The notes below the pieces were generated by a model. It ran no database searches. It was not told the origin of the DNA and saw only the letters and a list, made by a program, of their open reading frames with translations. Shown one piece after another: positions 1 through 8,492 of a DNA stretch of 64,000 nucleotides; the stretch's first letter is position 1; each line of letters opens with the position of its first letter. The translations under genes were made by a program, and so were the position numbers. Source of the DNA: Chryseobacterium jejuense (GTDB lineage Bacteria > Bacteroidota > Bacteroidia > Flavobacteriales > Weeksellaceae); contig NZ_FNEG01000002.1 of assembly GCF_900100075.1 (NCBI RefSeq), positions 744,001-808,000 on the forward strand. Reading direction: 5' to 3'.

Positions 1-928
1 CTCCCATGAAAACCTGAGCAGGATAGGTATTATACCAGAAGAACCCGATTACGGCTCCTACCATTGCGACGGCAAAAATGGTGGTTTCACCCATATTGGG
101 TAGGAACATGATGTTCAGATAGTCAGCGAAGATGATGTTCCCTGAAAGATAGGCGAAAAGGGCAAGAGTAAGCAGTATTATGGCGCTGGTTCCTGCGGCG
201 AGCCCATCAATTCCATCGGTGATATTGGCTCCATTGGAAACAGCTGTTACAATGAAGATCACGATAGGGATAAAGACAATCCATGCCCACTCATGGGCAT
301 CTTTTTCATTCATCCAAAACAGGATTCCGCTATAATCGAACTCATTGTTCTTTGCGAATGGTACTGTAGAAACTGTGATTTTCTCTGTAGGCATGAAGTT
401 TTGCTCTACGTTGTTTCTGTTCACTACTTTTGCATCTGCATATTTTCGTTTAACGGTAATATCCGGATGGAAATACATGGTGATTCCGACAATTAACCCT
501 AAGCCAACTTGTCCCACAATTTTGAATTTACCGCTTAGCCCGTCTTTATTTTTCTTGATTTTCTTTAAATAATCATCCAGGAACCCAATAGCTCCCATCC
601 AGAACATTGAAACCAGCAGTAAGACAATATATACGTTTGTAATTCTTGTAAACAGCAATACGGGAATAATGGTAGCCAAAATAATGATAAGCCCTCCCAT
701 AGTAGGAGTTCCTTCTTTTTGTTTTTGACCATCCAATCCTAGGTCACGGACTAATTCGCCCATTTGTTTTGTTCTCAGGTAGTTGATGACTCTTTTTCCG
801 TAGACAAGAGCAATAATTAAAGAGAACAATACTGCCATTCCTGCACGGAAGGAGATGTATTTCAACATTCCTAATCCTGGAACGTGAATTCCATGGTCGG
901 TTAGATATTCGTATAGATAGTATAGCAT
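1..928 (-). CDS. mraY: Phospho-N-acetylmuramoyl-pentapeptide-transferase MraY (3' end outside window)
   Basis: MraY moves phospho-MurNAc-pentapeptide from UDP onto undecaprenyl phosphate in the inner membrane, making lipid I. About 309 codons are visible from an ATG at 928; the C-terminus lies left of the window. Visible signatures are the family GTPTMGG stretch near residue 77, the aspartate pair in GFLDDYLK after the next membrane segment, and [10 protein letters not shown], which carries further catalytic aspartates. Several hydrophobic segments match the multi-pass topology. A hydrophilic insert of roughly 60 residues lies between the DDYLK motif and [10 protein letters not shown], longer than in enterobacterial MraY and, as far as I know, usual for Bacteroidota. 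It starts 19 bp after murE ends, last in the visible part of the division cluster. Confidence 0.95.
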   Translation of the reverse strand, partial: MLYYLYEYLTDHGIHVPGLGMLKYISFRAGMAVLFSLIIALVYGKRVINYLRTKQMGELVRDLGLDGQKQKEGTPTMGGLIIILATIIPVLLFTRITNVYIVLLLVSMFWMGAIGFLDDYLKKIKKNKDGLSGKFKIVGQVGLGLIVGITMYFHPDITVKRKYADAKVVNRNNVEQNFMPTEKITVSTVPFAKNNEFDYSGILFWMNEKDAHEWAWIVFIPIVIFIVTAVSNGANITDGIDGLAAGTSAIILLTLALFAYLSGNIIFADYLNIMFLPNMGETTIFAVAMVGAVIGFFWYNTYPAQVFMG

Positions 929-947
929 AGTTTCAATTTGTTAATAA

Positions 948-2408
948 TTATTTGCTCATTAATTTCCAAAGCTCATTAATTACTTCTTTGTCATCAAAAT
1001 GATGTTTTACACCATTTATCTCCTGATAGTTTTCGTGGCCTTTTCCGGCTACGAGAATAATATCTTTAGGTTCTGCAAACTTTATGGCCATCTTTATGGC
1101 TTCTTTTCTGTCTGGAATTGAAGTGTATTTGCTGAAGTTCTGAGGTTCAACGCCTGCTTCAATTTCCTTAATAATCTGTCCCGGATCTTCTGTTCTCGGG
1201 TTATCTGAAGTGATGATTGCCAGGGTTGATTTTTTCGTGGCAATATTTCCCATTTCAGGTCTTTTGGAGTGGTCTCTGTCTCCTCCGCAACCGAAAACGG
1301 TGATTAATCTTTCGTTTTTGGTTCTGATATCGTTGATGCTGTCCAGAATGTTTTCTAAAGCATCCGGAGTGTGTGCATAATCTACAATAAAGAAGATTCC
1401 ACCATCTGATTTCATAGTTTCAAATCTTCCGGAAACTCTTTTTAACTGGCTAATAGCCTGAAGAATTTCTGCTTGCTCAAATCCAAGTTCTTCTGCAATT
1501 CCGAAAACCAATAATAGGTTGTACACATTGAACTTTCCTGTTAATGTAGTCCAGAATTCTTTTCCATTGAAGTTCAGCAGCATTCCGTTGAAATCCACTT
1601 CCAATAATTTTCCGTGGTAGTCTGCCATTGTTTTCAAAGCATAAGACTTTTTTGTAGCCTTTGTATTCTGAAGCATGACATTCCCATTTTTGTCATCCAC
1701 ATTGGTGATGGCAATGGCTGTATCTTCTAATTCATCAAAGAATCTCTTTTTTGTTTTTAAATATTCTTCGAATGTTTTGTGATAATCTAAATGATCGTGA
1801 GTAAGGTTGGTAAATCCTGCTACTTTGAAGTGTAATCCTTCAATTCTGTTTTGTGCAATTCCGTGAGAGCTTACTTCCATGAAAGCAAATTCACATCCTT
1901 TCTCAACAGCTTCAGCTAAGATTCTGTTGATGGTAATTACATCCGGAGTGGTATGAGTAGCTGGGATAATTTCTTCCCCAATTCTGATTTCAACGGTTGA
2001 TAATAAAGCAGAATCATATCCTAAATTCTTGAAAACATCAAAAAGCAGGGTAGAAACTGAGGTTTTTCCGTTAGTTCCGGTAACGCCGATCAGTTTAAGT
2101 CTCTTAGATGGATTCCCGTAGAAGTTAGAAGCAAGGTGACCTAAAGTTTTGGCAGAGTCTTTCACTTTGATATAAGTTACGTTTTCTGCAAGCGTTTCAG
2201 GGAATTCTTCACAAACAATTGTTGTTGCTCCTTTCTCAATAGAAGATGAAATGAATGAGTGTCCATCCACCACTGTTCCTCTTATAGCAATGTAAAGAGA
2301 GTTTTCTGTAACCTTTCTGCTGTCGAACACCAATTCGGATACCTCACGGTTGTTATCTCCGTGGATTTCGATTACTGGGATTCTGTTTACTAATTCTGTT
2401 ATTATCAT
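948..2408 (-). CDS. murE: UDP-N-acetylmuramoyl-tripeptide synthase MurE, meso-DAP type
   Basis: MurE is the cytoplasmic ATP-dependent ligase that adds the third amino acid to UDP-MurNAc-L-Ala-D-Glu. The 486 residues hold the Mur-ligase N-terminal domain, the ATP-binding loop GTNGKTS at residues 111-117, the central domain and the C-terminal ligase domain. The motif DNPR at about residues 402-405 is the signature for meso-diaminopimelate rather than lysine, so the peptidoglycan should be DAP-type. The length is normal for the family. It follows ftsI by 59 bp and precedes mraY on the same strand, the standard dcw order. The start is an ATG at 2408. Confidence 0.96.
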   Translation of the reverse strand: MIITELVNRIPVIEIHGDNNREVSELVFDSRKVTENSLYIAIRGTVVDGHSFISSSIEKGATTIVCEEFPETLAENVTYIKVKDSAKTLGHLASNFYGNPSKRLKLIGVTGTNGKTSVSTLLFDVFKNLGYDSALLSTVEIRIGEEIIPATHTTPDVITINRILAEAVEKGCEFAFMEVSSHGIAQNRIEGLHFKVAGFTNLTHDHLDYHKTFEEYLKTKKRFFDELEDTAIAITNVDDKNGNVMLQNTKATKKSYALKTMADYHGKLLEVDFNGMLLNFNGKEFWTTLTGKFNVYNLLLVFGIAEELGFEQAEILQAISQLKRVSGRFETMKSDGGIFFIVDYAHTPDALENILDSINDIRTKNERLITVFGCGGDRDHSKRPEMGNIATKKSTLAIITSDNPRTEDPGQIIKEIEAGVEPQNFSKYTSIPDRKEAIKMAIKFAEPKDIILVAGKGHENYQEINGVKHHFDDKEVINELWKLMSK

Positions 2409-2467
2409 TTTATATCAATAGGATTTTATCCTATTTCGGCTTAAATTGTCCCTTTGGGACTCTGTTT

Positions 2468-4459
2468 TTAATTCTGTAGAGATAAATATATTCTCTGGTT
2501 CTTACTGATTGTTGTGCCTTCTAATGGGAATTGTTCTTTGATTCGTCCAACTCCTTTAAAATCGACACGGTATCCTAAGTTTTCCAATTGTGGGATGACG
2601 TTTTTACCAATCAATCCTACTACATTAGGCATTTGCTTATCATTGACTGCTACTTTTACATTAGGTTCAACCATTTTGCTCAGGTTTACCTTTTTGTCTA
2701 CGAGCATTTCTTTTTCAATGTTTTGTGGTGTTTTCAGGAAGGTTTTTCCTGCAATTTCTTTAAACACCGGAGCTGCTACAGGACCTCCATAGAATCCAAT
2801 TGCTGTATTGGGCTCGCTTACCATCACGTAACATGTATATTTGGGGGCATCAGCCGGATAGAATCCTGCGAATGATGCACGATATTTCATTGGGCCAGGA
2901 AGCCAATATTCAAATCTTGCGGTTCCTGTTTTTCCTGCCATTTTAAGGTTAGGGGTGAAAATGCTTCGTCCGGTTCCTTTTTCTACGGCTTTGGTTAATG
3001 CGCTGGTCATCATTTTAATAGCCTTCTCGGATGCCATTTTGTTTACCATTACTTCAGGTTTTGCACTGTACATTACCTTTCCGTCTTTCATGATCTTATC
3101 AATGAATAATGGTTTAAGCATTTTACCTCCGTTGGCTACTCCGTTGTAGAAGGTTGCCAGCTGAAGCAGGTTGACATTAGATGAATACCCGAATGAAATA
3201 GAAGCGAGTGTCGCAGCATTCCATCTTTTATTTTCTGGGGTTAAGATCTTCGGTTTTGTGATTCCTGGAAGCTCAATATCCATTTTGTCAAATAATTTCC
3301 AACGTTTCAAATGGTCCAGGAAGATCTGTGGTTTCTCAGCATAAAATTTTGTAATGAGTTTTGCTGTTCCTACGTTACTGGATTTGGCTAAAACATCACT
3401 GATATCGTAAGTTCCACCACCGTGGCCATCAGAAATTCTTTGTTTTGCATAGGTCCAAACTCCGTTTCCTACGTTTACCGTTGAGTTTTCATCGATGAAT
3501 CCGTCGTCCATTGCTGCTAAAAGAGAAATGGTTTTGAAGGTGGATCCTGGTTCGATATTATCTTTTAACGCGTAGTTGTAAGAGTCTTCGTATTCTCCTG
3601 ATTCAGTTCTTCTTAAGTTAACCAAAGCACGTACTTTTCCGGTTTCTACTTCCATTACTACTACAGTTCCGTGCTTAGCTTCGTAATGAATAAGCTGTTT
3701 CTGTAAAGCAGAGTGTGCTATATCCTGAATTCTAAGGTCTAAGGTTGTATATACATCTTCTCCATCAATGGGTTCCTGAACTTTCCAGAAGTCAATAGGC
3801 TTCCATTGAGAAGAATTGATTCTTTGTTCTAGTCTTTTTCCGTCGGTACCTGTTAAATACTTTGAGAAAGCGCCCTCTAATCCTGATTTAAGATCTCCGT
3901 TATCCATACCAATGGTTCCGGCACCAATTTCTGAGGTTGCAAGTTCTCTTTTGTAGTTTCTGTCTACAATGAAGCCGCCTTTATTTTTACCTCTTTTGAA
4001 GATCGGGAACTGTCTGATTCTGTCGTATTGGTCAAAATCAAGCCCTTTTACCAGGGTATAATATTGGTTTTTCTTTTTCTTCTGCTCGTCGAATTTTTGT
4101 CTGAACTCTCCTCTGGATTTTCCGAACATTTTGCTCAGAGAATCCGTTAATGCTCCGATGTGATTGCTGTAGATCGTATCTTTCATTGTTTTGAAGTCAA
4201 GATAGATGTCGTAGCGCATCACGGTTGTGGCCAAAATAGATCCATCGGAAGCAAATAAATTACCACGGGCAGCTTTTAGAGTGGCTTCACGATAATTTTT
4301 ATTAATGTAATCATCCTTAATTTCCTGAACATTGGTATTCTGAAGGATTACAATCCTTGCCAAGAACATTACAAACACGCACAAAGCTACCACTGCAAAG
4401 AGGTAGCCCCATCGTAACGTTTTTTTACGTTTGTTGTCGTATTCATTTTGCTTTTGCAT
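2468..4459 (-). CDS. ftsI: Septal penicillin-binding protein FtsI (PBP3-like) with C-terminal PASTA domain
   Basis: This is the class B penicillin-binding protein that crosslinks septal peptidoglycan. It has a short cytoplasmic tail, one membrane anchor at about residues 17-40, a dimerisation/pedestal domain, and a transpeptidase domain with the active-site SxxK motif at Ser306-Lys309, SSN near residues 360-362 and KTG at 510-512. The last 55 or so residues form one PASTA domain (from MPNVVG onward). PASTA tails are usual in Gram-positive PBPs and also occur in Bacteroidota FtsI. Its first 17 bp overlap the end of ftsL, indicating translational coupling. Position between ftsL and murE supports the FtsI assignment over an elongation PBP. 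Confidence 0.93.
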   Translation of the reverse strand: MQKQNEYDNKRKKTLRWGYLFAVVALCVFVMFLARIVILQNTNVQEIKDDYINKNYREATLKAARGNLFASDGSILATTVMRYDIYLDFKTMKDTIYSNHIGALTDSLSKMFGKSRGEFRQKFDEQKKKKNQYYTLVKGLDFDQYDRIRQFPIFKRGKNKGGFIVDRNYKRELATSEIGAGTIGMDNGDLKSGLEGAFSKYLTGTDGKRLEQRINSSQWKPIDFWKVQEPIDGEDVYTTLDLRIQDIAHSALQKQLIHYEAKHGTVVVMEVETGKVRALVNLRRTESGEYEDSYNYALKDNIEPGSTFKTISLLAAMDDGFIDENSTVNVGNGVWTYAKQRISDGHGGGTYDISDVLAKSSNVGTAKLITKFYAEKPQIFLDHLKRWKLFDKMDIELPGITKPKILTPENKRWNAATLASISFGYSSNVNLLQLATFYNGVANGGKMLKPLFIDKIMKDGKVMYSAKPEVMVNKMASEKAIKMMTSALTKAVEKGTGRSIFTPNLKMAGKTGTARFEYWLPGPMKYRASFAGFYPADAPKYTCYVMVSEPNTAIGFYGGPVAAPVFKEIAGKTFLKTPQNIEKEMLVDKKVNLSKMVEPNVKVAVNDKQMPNVVGLIGKNVIPQLENLGYRVDFKGVGRIKEQFPLEGTTISKNQRIYLSLQN

Positions 4460-4808
4460 CTGTACTGTCCAGTTTTATTAGCAATTTATGAGGGTGGTTT
4501 TCGAGGGTCATCAAAGAGTCCCGCGCAACCTCTTTCCCCAGCTCTGATTCCATTTTTACCTTGATCAGCTTACTCTGGGCGTAAGCGTTTCTCGATTTGT
4601 ATTCTTCTGTTTCTTCCTTTAAGGCGTTTACAATTTTAATTTTCTTATTGACGAGATGATTACTGTAAATCATGGCCATCATCAAGATAAACAACAGGAG
4701 AAAATACTTGTAATGTATTTTGATCTCATCACGATTCAGAAAGTTCCCTTTTATAATATCTATAAAAGTGAGTCTTTTCTGGGGGCGATTTGTTGTTCTT
4801 TTTGCCAA
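4443..4808 (-). CDS. ftsL: FtsL-like cell division protein, TTG start
   Basis: This 121-residue bitopic protein sits between rsmH and ftsI, the place of ftsL. It has a basic cytoplasmic tail of about 35 residues, one membrane helix at roughly 35-52, and a short periplasmic part with coiled-coil character, as expected for the FtsL partner of FtsB and FtsQ. FtsL sequences diverge strongly, so the call rests on topology and synteny. The only start that keeps the basic tail and the whole membrane helix is TTG at 4808; the next in-frame ATG lies inside the helix. It overlaps ftsI by 17 bp. Confidence 0.75.
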   Translation of the reverse strand: MAKRTTNRPQKRLTFIDIIKGNFLNRDEIKIHYKYFLLLFILMMAMIYSNHLVNKKIKIVNALKEETEEYKSRNAYAQSKLIKVKMESELGKEVARDSLMTLENHPHKLLIKLDSTDAKAK

Positions 4809-4874
4809 CGCTTTATTTATAATTGATTAATGATAAAAGATAGCTGATATCGTTTATCACTTATGATTTATCAT

Positions 4875-5768
4875 TTATATCTTAATTCCTGTTCTCATTT
4901 TTGCGCTTCTCGCTCTTGAGTTTTCTTCAATCTCCTGATCGTCCGGGATGATTGCTTTGCTCTTCACCAACTCGAATGCTTTCTGATAATTTCCGTAGAT
5001 ATCTCTTTCCGGTTCTCCTTCAAACATTCCGTTTTTCAGGAATCTTTTTACCAAACGGTCTTCTAAAGAGTGGTAAGAGATTACTACTAATCTTCCTTCA
5101 GGTTTTAAAACATTGTAAGCCTGAACCAGCATTTCTTTTAATACTTCAAGTTCCTGGTTTACTTCTATTCTTACTGCCTGAAAAAGTTGTGCATAGAATT
5201 TATTCACTTTATGAGGAGGAAGGTAGCTGAAAAGCTTTTTCAAATCCTCAGTGGTTTCTATGCTTTTTATTTTTCTGTGATGAACAATATCCCTAGCCAG
5301 TTTTCTTGCTTCTCTTAGTTCACCATAGTGATAAAAAATGTCAGCAAGTTCTTCTTCTCCATATTCATTAATGACTCTTTTGGCATCAAGATTCTGCATT
5401 ACATTCATTCTCATGTCCAAAGGAGCATTGCTTCTTGTAGAGAAACCTCTGTCTGCTTCATCAAATTGGTGGGATGAAACTCCTAAGTCTGCCAAAACAC
5501 CATCAATCTGTGATATTCCATACATCAGTAAAGAATTTTCGAGAAATCTGAAATTCTGATTTACCAATGTAAATCTGGGATCATCAATTGTATTTTTAAG
5601 CGCATCCAGATCCTGATCGAAGCTGAACAGTTTTCCTTTGTCAGAAAGTCTGCTCAAAATCTCTCTTGAGTGGCCGCCACCTCCAAAGGTGCAGTCCACA
5701 TAGATTCCGTCAGGATTCGTCACCAAATCATCTACACTCTGCTTCAACAAAACGGGGTTATGATACAT
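4875..5768 (-). CDS. rsmH: 16S rRNA (cytosine1402-N4)-methyltransferase RsmH
   Basis: RsmH (MraW) uses S-adenosylmethionine to methylate N4 of C1402 in the decoding centre of 16S rRNA. The 297-residue protein starts with the family's HNPVLL segment, then the SAM-binding loop in YVDCTFGGGGHSREIL (about residues 23-38), the ADLGVSSHQ motif near residue 92, and the C-terminal VISYHSLEDRLVK block near 229. Length and domain order are complete. It lies 46 bp after mraZ and 66 bp before ftsL in the division cluster. Confidence 0.96.
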   Translation of the reverse strand: MYHNPVLLKQSVDDLVTNPDGIYVDCTFGGGGHSREILSRLSDKGKLFSFDQDLDALKNTIDDPRFTLVNQNFRFLENSLLMYGISQIDGVLADLGVSSHQFDEADRGFSTRSNAPLDMRMNVMQNLDAKRVINEYGEEELADIFYHYGELREARKLARDIVHHRKIKSIETTEDLKKLFSYLPPHKVNKFYAQLFQAVRIEVNQELEVLKEMLVQAYNVLKPEGRLVVISYHSLEDRLVKRFLKNGMFEGEPERDIYGNYQKAFELVKSKAIIPDDQEIEENSRARSAKMRTGIKI

Positions 5769-5814
5769 GCTTAATTGTGTTTTTTATTAAATAAAATTTT
5801 AATAACTTTTACAG

Positions 5815-6273
5815 CTATTCTTCTTCAAAAGAGCCCATTACATCCTCGGCAAGGCTGGCAAAATCAGTTTCATTGGTTGAAATTACCTGTTCATAGGCTT
5901 CTTTGTCCCAAATTTCGAAAAGTTCTCCTGCACTGGTGATTACTACATCTTTCTGAAGATTTGAAAAAGTCATCAGGTCTTTAGAAATTTGTAATCTCCC
6001 TGCATTGTCCAGTTCAACTGTTTTTACTCCTGCCGTAAACATTCGTATGAAATCAGCATTCTTTTTTATGAATCTGTTCAGTTTATTAATTTTGCCCATC
6101 AGTTTATCCCATGCATTCATTGGATAGACCTCCAGACAAGGTTGGAACACAGATCTTTTGACTACAAACGCCTTATCCTCGAAGTTTTCCATCTGTTTGA
6201 TTAAAGATGAAGGAACTTTTAAGCGGCCTTTGTCGTCAATTTTACACTCATATGTCCCAATGAAATTTTTCAT
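5815..6273 (-). CDS. mraZ: Division/cell-wall cluster transcriptional regulator MraZ
   Basis: MraZ is a ring-forming DNA-binding protein of the AbrB/SpoVT fold that in other bacteria represses its own dcw operon. I start it at the ATG at 6273, giving 152 residues beginning MKNFIGTYECKIDDKGR. The frame stays open to 6312, but the family normally begins with this first SpoVT-AbrB half. The two repeats are visible, each with the KGRLKVP / AGRLQIS pattern (near residues 15-21 and 88-94). It is the first gene of the minus-strand cluster. Three TGGGA-type repeats 24-48 bp upstream look like its own operator. Confidence 0.93.
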   Translation of the reverse strand: MKNFIGTYECKIDDKGRLKVPSSLIKQMENFEDKAFVVKRSVFQPCLEVYPMNAWDKLMGKINKLNRFIKKNADFIRMFTAGVKTVELDNAGRLQISKDLMTFSNLQKDVVITSAGELFEIWDKEAYEQVISTNETDFASLAEDVMGSFEEE

Positions 6274-6279
6274 TTGGGA

Positions 6280-6287
6280 CAAATTTA
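6280..6287 (-). promoter_or_regulatory. Candidate -7 element (TAAATTTG) for mraZ
   Basis: Reading the minus strand, TAAATTTG matches the Bacteroidota -7 consensus TAnnTTTG and lies directly in front of the mraZ ATG at 6273. No TTG or TTTG -33 box is found at the usual spacing. The implied transcript would have almost no leader, so this may be chance in AT-rich DNA. Confidence 0.3.
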
Positions 6288-6296
6288 TATAATAAT

Positions 6297-6321
6297 TTCC
6301 AAAATTTCCCACTTTTTCCCA
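6297..6321 (-). promoter_or_regulatory. MraZ operator: three TGGGA-type direct repeats at 10-bp period
   Basis: On the minus strand the sequence reads TGGGA (6321-6317), five bases, TGGGA (6311-6307), five bases, TGGAA (6301-6297). Known MraZ operators are TGGGN repeats separated by 5 bp, upstream of mraZ. The match in spacing, orientation and place is exact, with one base changed in the promoter-proximal repeat. This predicts autoregulation of the dcw operon by MraZ. Confidence 0.82.
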
Positions 6322-6515
6322 CTTTTTGACTCAATGTTAATAAGTTTTATTAAAGATTGAGTTCTAAGAATGTAATTAATTGATATGTAGATGGTTGTTA
6401 AAACTGTTATTTAAGCCATAATAAAGCGATTTTGAAAAAAAAAGTTAAAAAGGGGAATATTGTATTATTTTTATCTTAAATTAGGATAATCAAAATATTT
6501 TTGAGGTTTAATTTG

Positions 6516-6523
6516 TATTTTTG
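6516..6523 (+). promoter_or_regulatory. Candidate -7 element (TATTTTTG) for the alpha/beta hydrolase gene
   Basis: TATTTTTG fits TAnnTTTG and ends 22 bp before the ATG at 6546. It lies inside the longer reading frame that opens with TTG at 6501, which argues that translation begins at 6546. No clear -33 element is seen at 19-21 bp. Confidence 0.4.
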
Positions 6524-6545
6524 CAAGGCTTTATTAAGGCATTAT

Positions 6546-7307
6546 ATGATATTTAGTACAAAAAAAGAAAAGAAATATTCCTATGTAGAGGCTGGGGAAG
6601 GACATCCATTAGTGCTGTTGCACGGGTTAATGGGTGGTTTGAGTAATTTCGATAAAATGGTAGATTTTTTTTCGGACAGAGGATTCAAAGTATATGTTCC
6701 TCAATTGCCCATCTATGATTTGCCGGTACTCAATACGAATCTCACCACTATAGCAAAATATATTATCAAGTTTATAGAAAGTCATATTTCAGGACCTGTT
6801 ACCATTGTTGGAAACTCAATGGGAGGGCATGTAGGACTTATTTTAACTTTAGCAAGACCTGATCTGGTAAAGAACCTTGTTCTAACTGGAAGCTCCGGTT
6901 TGTATGAAAGAACTTTCGGAGACAGTTTTCCTAGAAAGAATGACAGATCTTATATCAGAAAGAAAACGGAAGAAGTTTTCTACGACCCTAAGGTTGCTAC
7001 TGAAGATCTTGTAGATGAAGTTTTTGCTGTGGTGAATGACAGAATGAAAGGAATAAAAACGGTAATGTTGGCAAGAAGTGCCATCAAACACAATATGCTG
7101 AACGATCTTCCGAAGATTCAAACACCAACGTGTCTGATCTGGGGGAAACAGGATAATGTAACACCACCGGAGGTAGCTGAGGATATGCATAAGTTTATTC
7201 CTAACTCGGATTTATTCTGGATTGACCACTGTGGCCATGCTGCGATGATGGAAAAGCCGGATGAATTCAGTGAAATCCTATACAACTGGATAAAAGATAA
7301 AGTTTAA
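6546..7307 (+). CDS. Alpha/beta-fold hydrolase
   Basis: A 253-residue alpha/beta hydrolase starting at ATG 6546. Catalytic features are the HG oxyanion motif in LLHGLMGG near residue 27, the nucleophile elbow GNSMGGH (Ser near residue 95), an acid in WGKQDNVTPPE, and the histidine in DHCGHAAMMEKP near the C-terminus. These make a complete Ser-Asp-His triad. The substrate cannot be read from sequence; small esterases, C-C hydrolases and haloperoxidase-like enzymes share this architecture. It diverges from mraZ and is followed by a hairpin terminator, so it appears monocistronic. Confidence 0.85.
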   Translation: MIFSTKKEKKYSYVEAGEGHPLVLLHGLMGGLSNFDKMVDFFSDRGFKVYVPQLPIYDLPVLNTNLTTIAKYIIKFIESHISGPVTIVGNSMGGHVGLILTLARPDLVKNLVLTGSSGLYERTFGDSFPRKNDRSYIRKKTEEVFYDPKVATEDLVDEVFAVVNDRMKGIKTVMLARSAIKHNMLNDLPKIQTPTCLIWGKQDNVTPPEVAEDMHKFIPNSDLFWIDHCGHAAMMEKPDEFSEILYNWIKDKV

Positions 7308-7319
7308 AACATAATAAAT

Positions 7320-7353
7320 AACCATTAAGAGCTTTTCTTAGTGGTTTATTTTT
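7320..7353 (+). terminator. Hairpin terminator after the hydrolase gene
   Basis: AACCATTAAGA (7320-7330) pairs with TCTTAGTGGTT (7336-7346) with one G-T wobble across a 5-base loop, followed by TATTTTT. It lies 12 bp after the hydrolase stop. Confidence 0.7.
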
Positions 7354-7369
7354 CTAAAATATATTCAAA

Positions 7370-7993
7370 ATGATTATTAAAACAGCAGAGTTTGTAAAGA
7401 GTAGTGGAAAATGGCAGGAATGCCCTGAGCCCAATATTCCCGAATATGCTTTTATCGGAAGGTCAAACGTAGGAAAATCATCACTGATCAACGCCATGAT
7501 GAATCATAAAGATTTGGCTAAAACTTCGGGAACTCCGGGAAAAACTCAGCTGATCAATCATTTTTTGGTGAATGAAAACTGGTACCTTACCGATTTACCA
7601 GGATATGGGTATGCAAAGGTTTCAAAGGTTCAGAGAAAGGATTTTGAAAAACTGATCACCAATTATATTCTGAACAGAAGAAATCTAGTGAACCTTTTTG
7701 TTTTGGTAGATTCAAGACATACTCCACAGAAAATTGACCTGGAATTTATCCAATGGTGTGGGGAAAGCGGAATCCCATTCTCAATTGTCTTTACAAAAGC
7801 TGATAAGCTAAAACCGAACGTTGTTATCAAAAACGTTGAGGATTATAAGACGGAGCTTCATAAAACCTGGGAAGATCTTCCAGAATTGTATGTTACTTCA
7901 GCAGAAAAGAAAGAGGGGGGAGACAAGATTCTTGATTTTATACAAAAAACCAATGAGTTTTTAACAAATAATAATATAAGTTTCGATGAGTAA
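7370..7993 (+). CDS. engB: Ribosome-biogenesis GTP-binding protein EngB/YsxC/YihA
   Basis: EngB is a small TRAFAC GTPase needed for assembly of the large ribosomal subunit. The 207-residue protein shows the G1 loop GRSNVGKSS at residues 30-38, the G2 threonine in TSGTPGKT, the G3 motif DLPGYG and the G4 motif TKADK near residue 142. Length is typical and no extra domain is present. It overlaps elaA by 8 bp on the same strand, so the two are probably cotranscribed. Confidence 0.95.
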   Translation: MIIKTAEFVKSSGKWQECPEPNIPEYAFIGRSNVGKSSLINAMMNHKDLAKTSGTPGKTQLINHFLVNENWYLTDLPGYGYAKVSKVQRKDFEKLITNYILNRRNLVNLFVLVDSRHTPQKIDLEFIQWCGESGIPFSIVFTKADKLKPNVVIKNVEDYKTELHKTWEDLPELYVTSAEKKEGGDKILDFIQKTNEFLTNNNISFDE

Positions 7994-8435
7994 TATTATC
8001 TGGAAAATCAAAACATTTGACGAATTTACAGTTCCTGAACTGTATGCTGTTTTGAAAGCACGTGTTGATGTTTTTATCATCGAACAGAACTGTCCTTATC
8101 CTGATTTGGATAATTACGATCAGAAAGCGGTTCATATCTGGGCCGAAGAAAACGGAAATGTATTGGCGTACTGCCGTATTTTCGATAGAGGAATAAAATA
8201 TGATGAAACCTCAATTGGAAGAGTTCTTACAACGGAACAAGGAAGAGGTAAGAGCCTAGGAAAGTTATTAATTAAGTATGCTGTTGAAACTATAGAGAAT
8301 CGTTTTCATACTTCCGAAATCAGAATCTCAGCGCAGGATTACCTGTTGAAGTTTTATGGTGATTTCGGTTTTGAAGATACAGGAAAGAAGTATCTTGAGG
8401 ATGATATTCCGCATACGGAAATGATTAGAAATTAA
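7986..8435 (+). CDS. elaA: ElaA-like GNAT family N-acetyltransferase
   Basis: This 149-residue protein has the ElaA arrangement of the GNAT fold. The N-terminal half carries LYAVLKARVDVFIIEQ and a CPYPDLDNYDQ segment typical of ElaA. The acetyl-CoA pyrophosphate loop appears as QGRGKSLGKLL near residue 80, and the C-terminal half has the FYGDFGFEDTG block. The substrate is unknown for the family. The ATG at 7986 lies inside engB, suggesting translational coupling. It is followed by a strong hairpin shared with the opposing operon. Confidence 0.88.
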   Translation: MSNIIWKIKTFDEFTVPELYAVLKARVDVFIIEQNCPYPDLDNYDQKAVHIWAEENGNVLAYCRIFDRGIKYDETSIGRVLTTEQGRGKSLGKLLIKYAVETIENRFHTSEIRISAQDYLLKFYGDFGFEDTGKKYLEDDIPHTEMIRN

Positions 8436-8465
8436 AAAGCGAAGAATAAACTTCTTCGCTTTTTT
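8434..8465. terminator. Bidirectional terminator between elaA and the ten-gene operon
   Basis: AAAAAGCGAAGAA (8434-8446) and TTCTTCGCTTTTT (8453-8465) form a perfect stem around a 6-base loop with A and T runs on both sides. It serves elaA on the plus strand and the last gene of the long minus-strand operon. Confidence 0.92.
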
Positions 8466-8492
8466 GATAGTTAAATATATATGGATGTGCTT

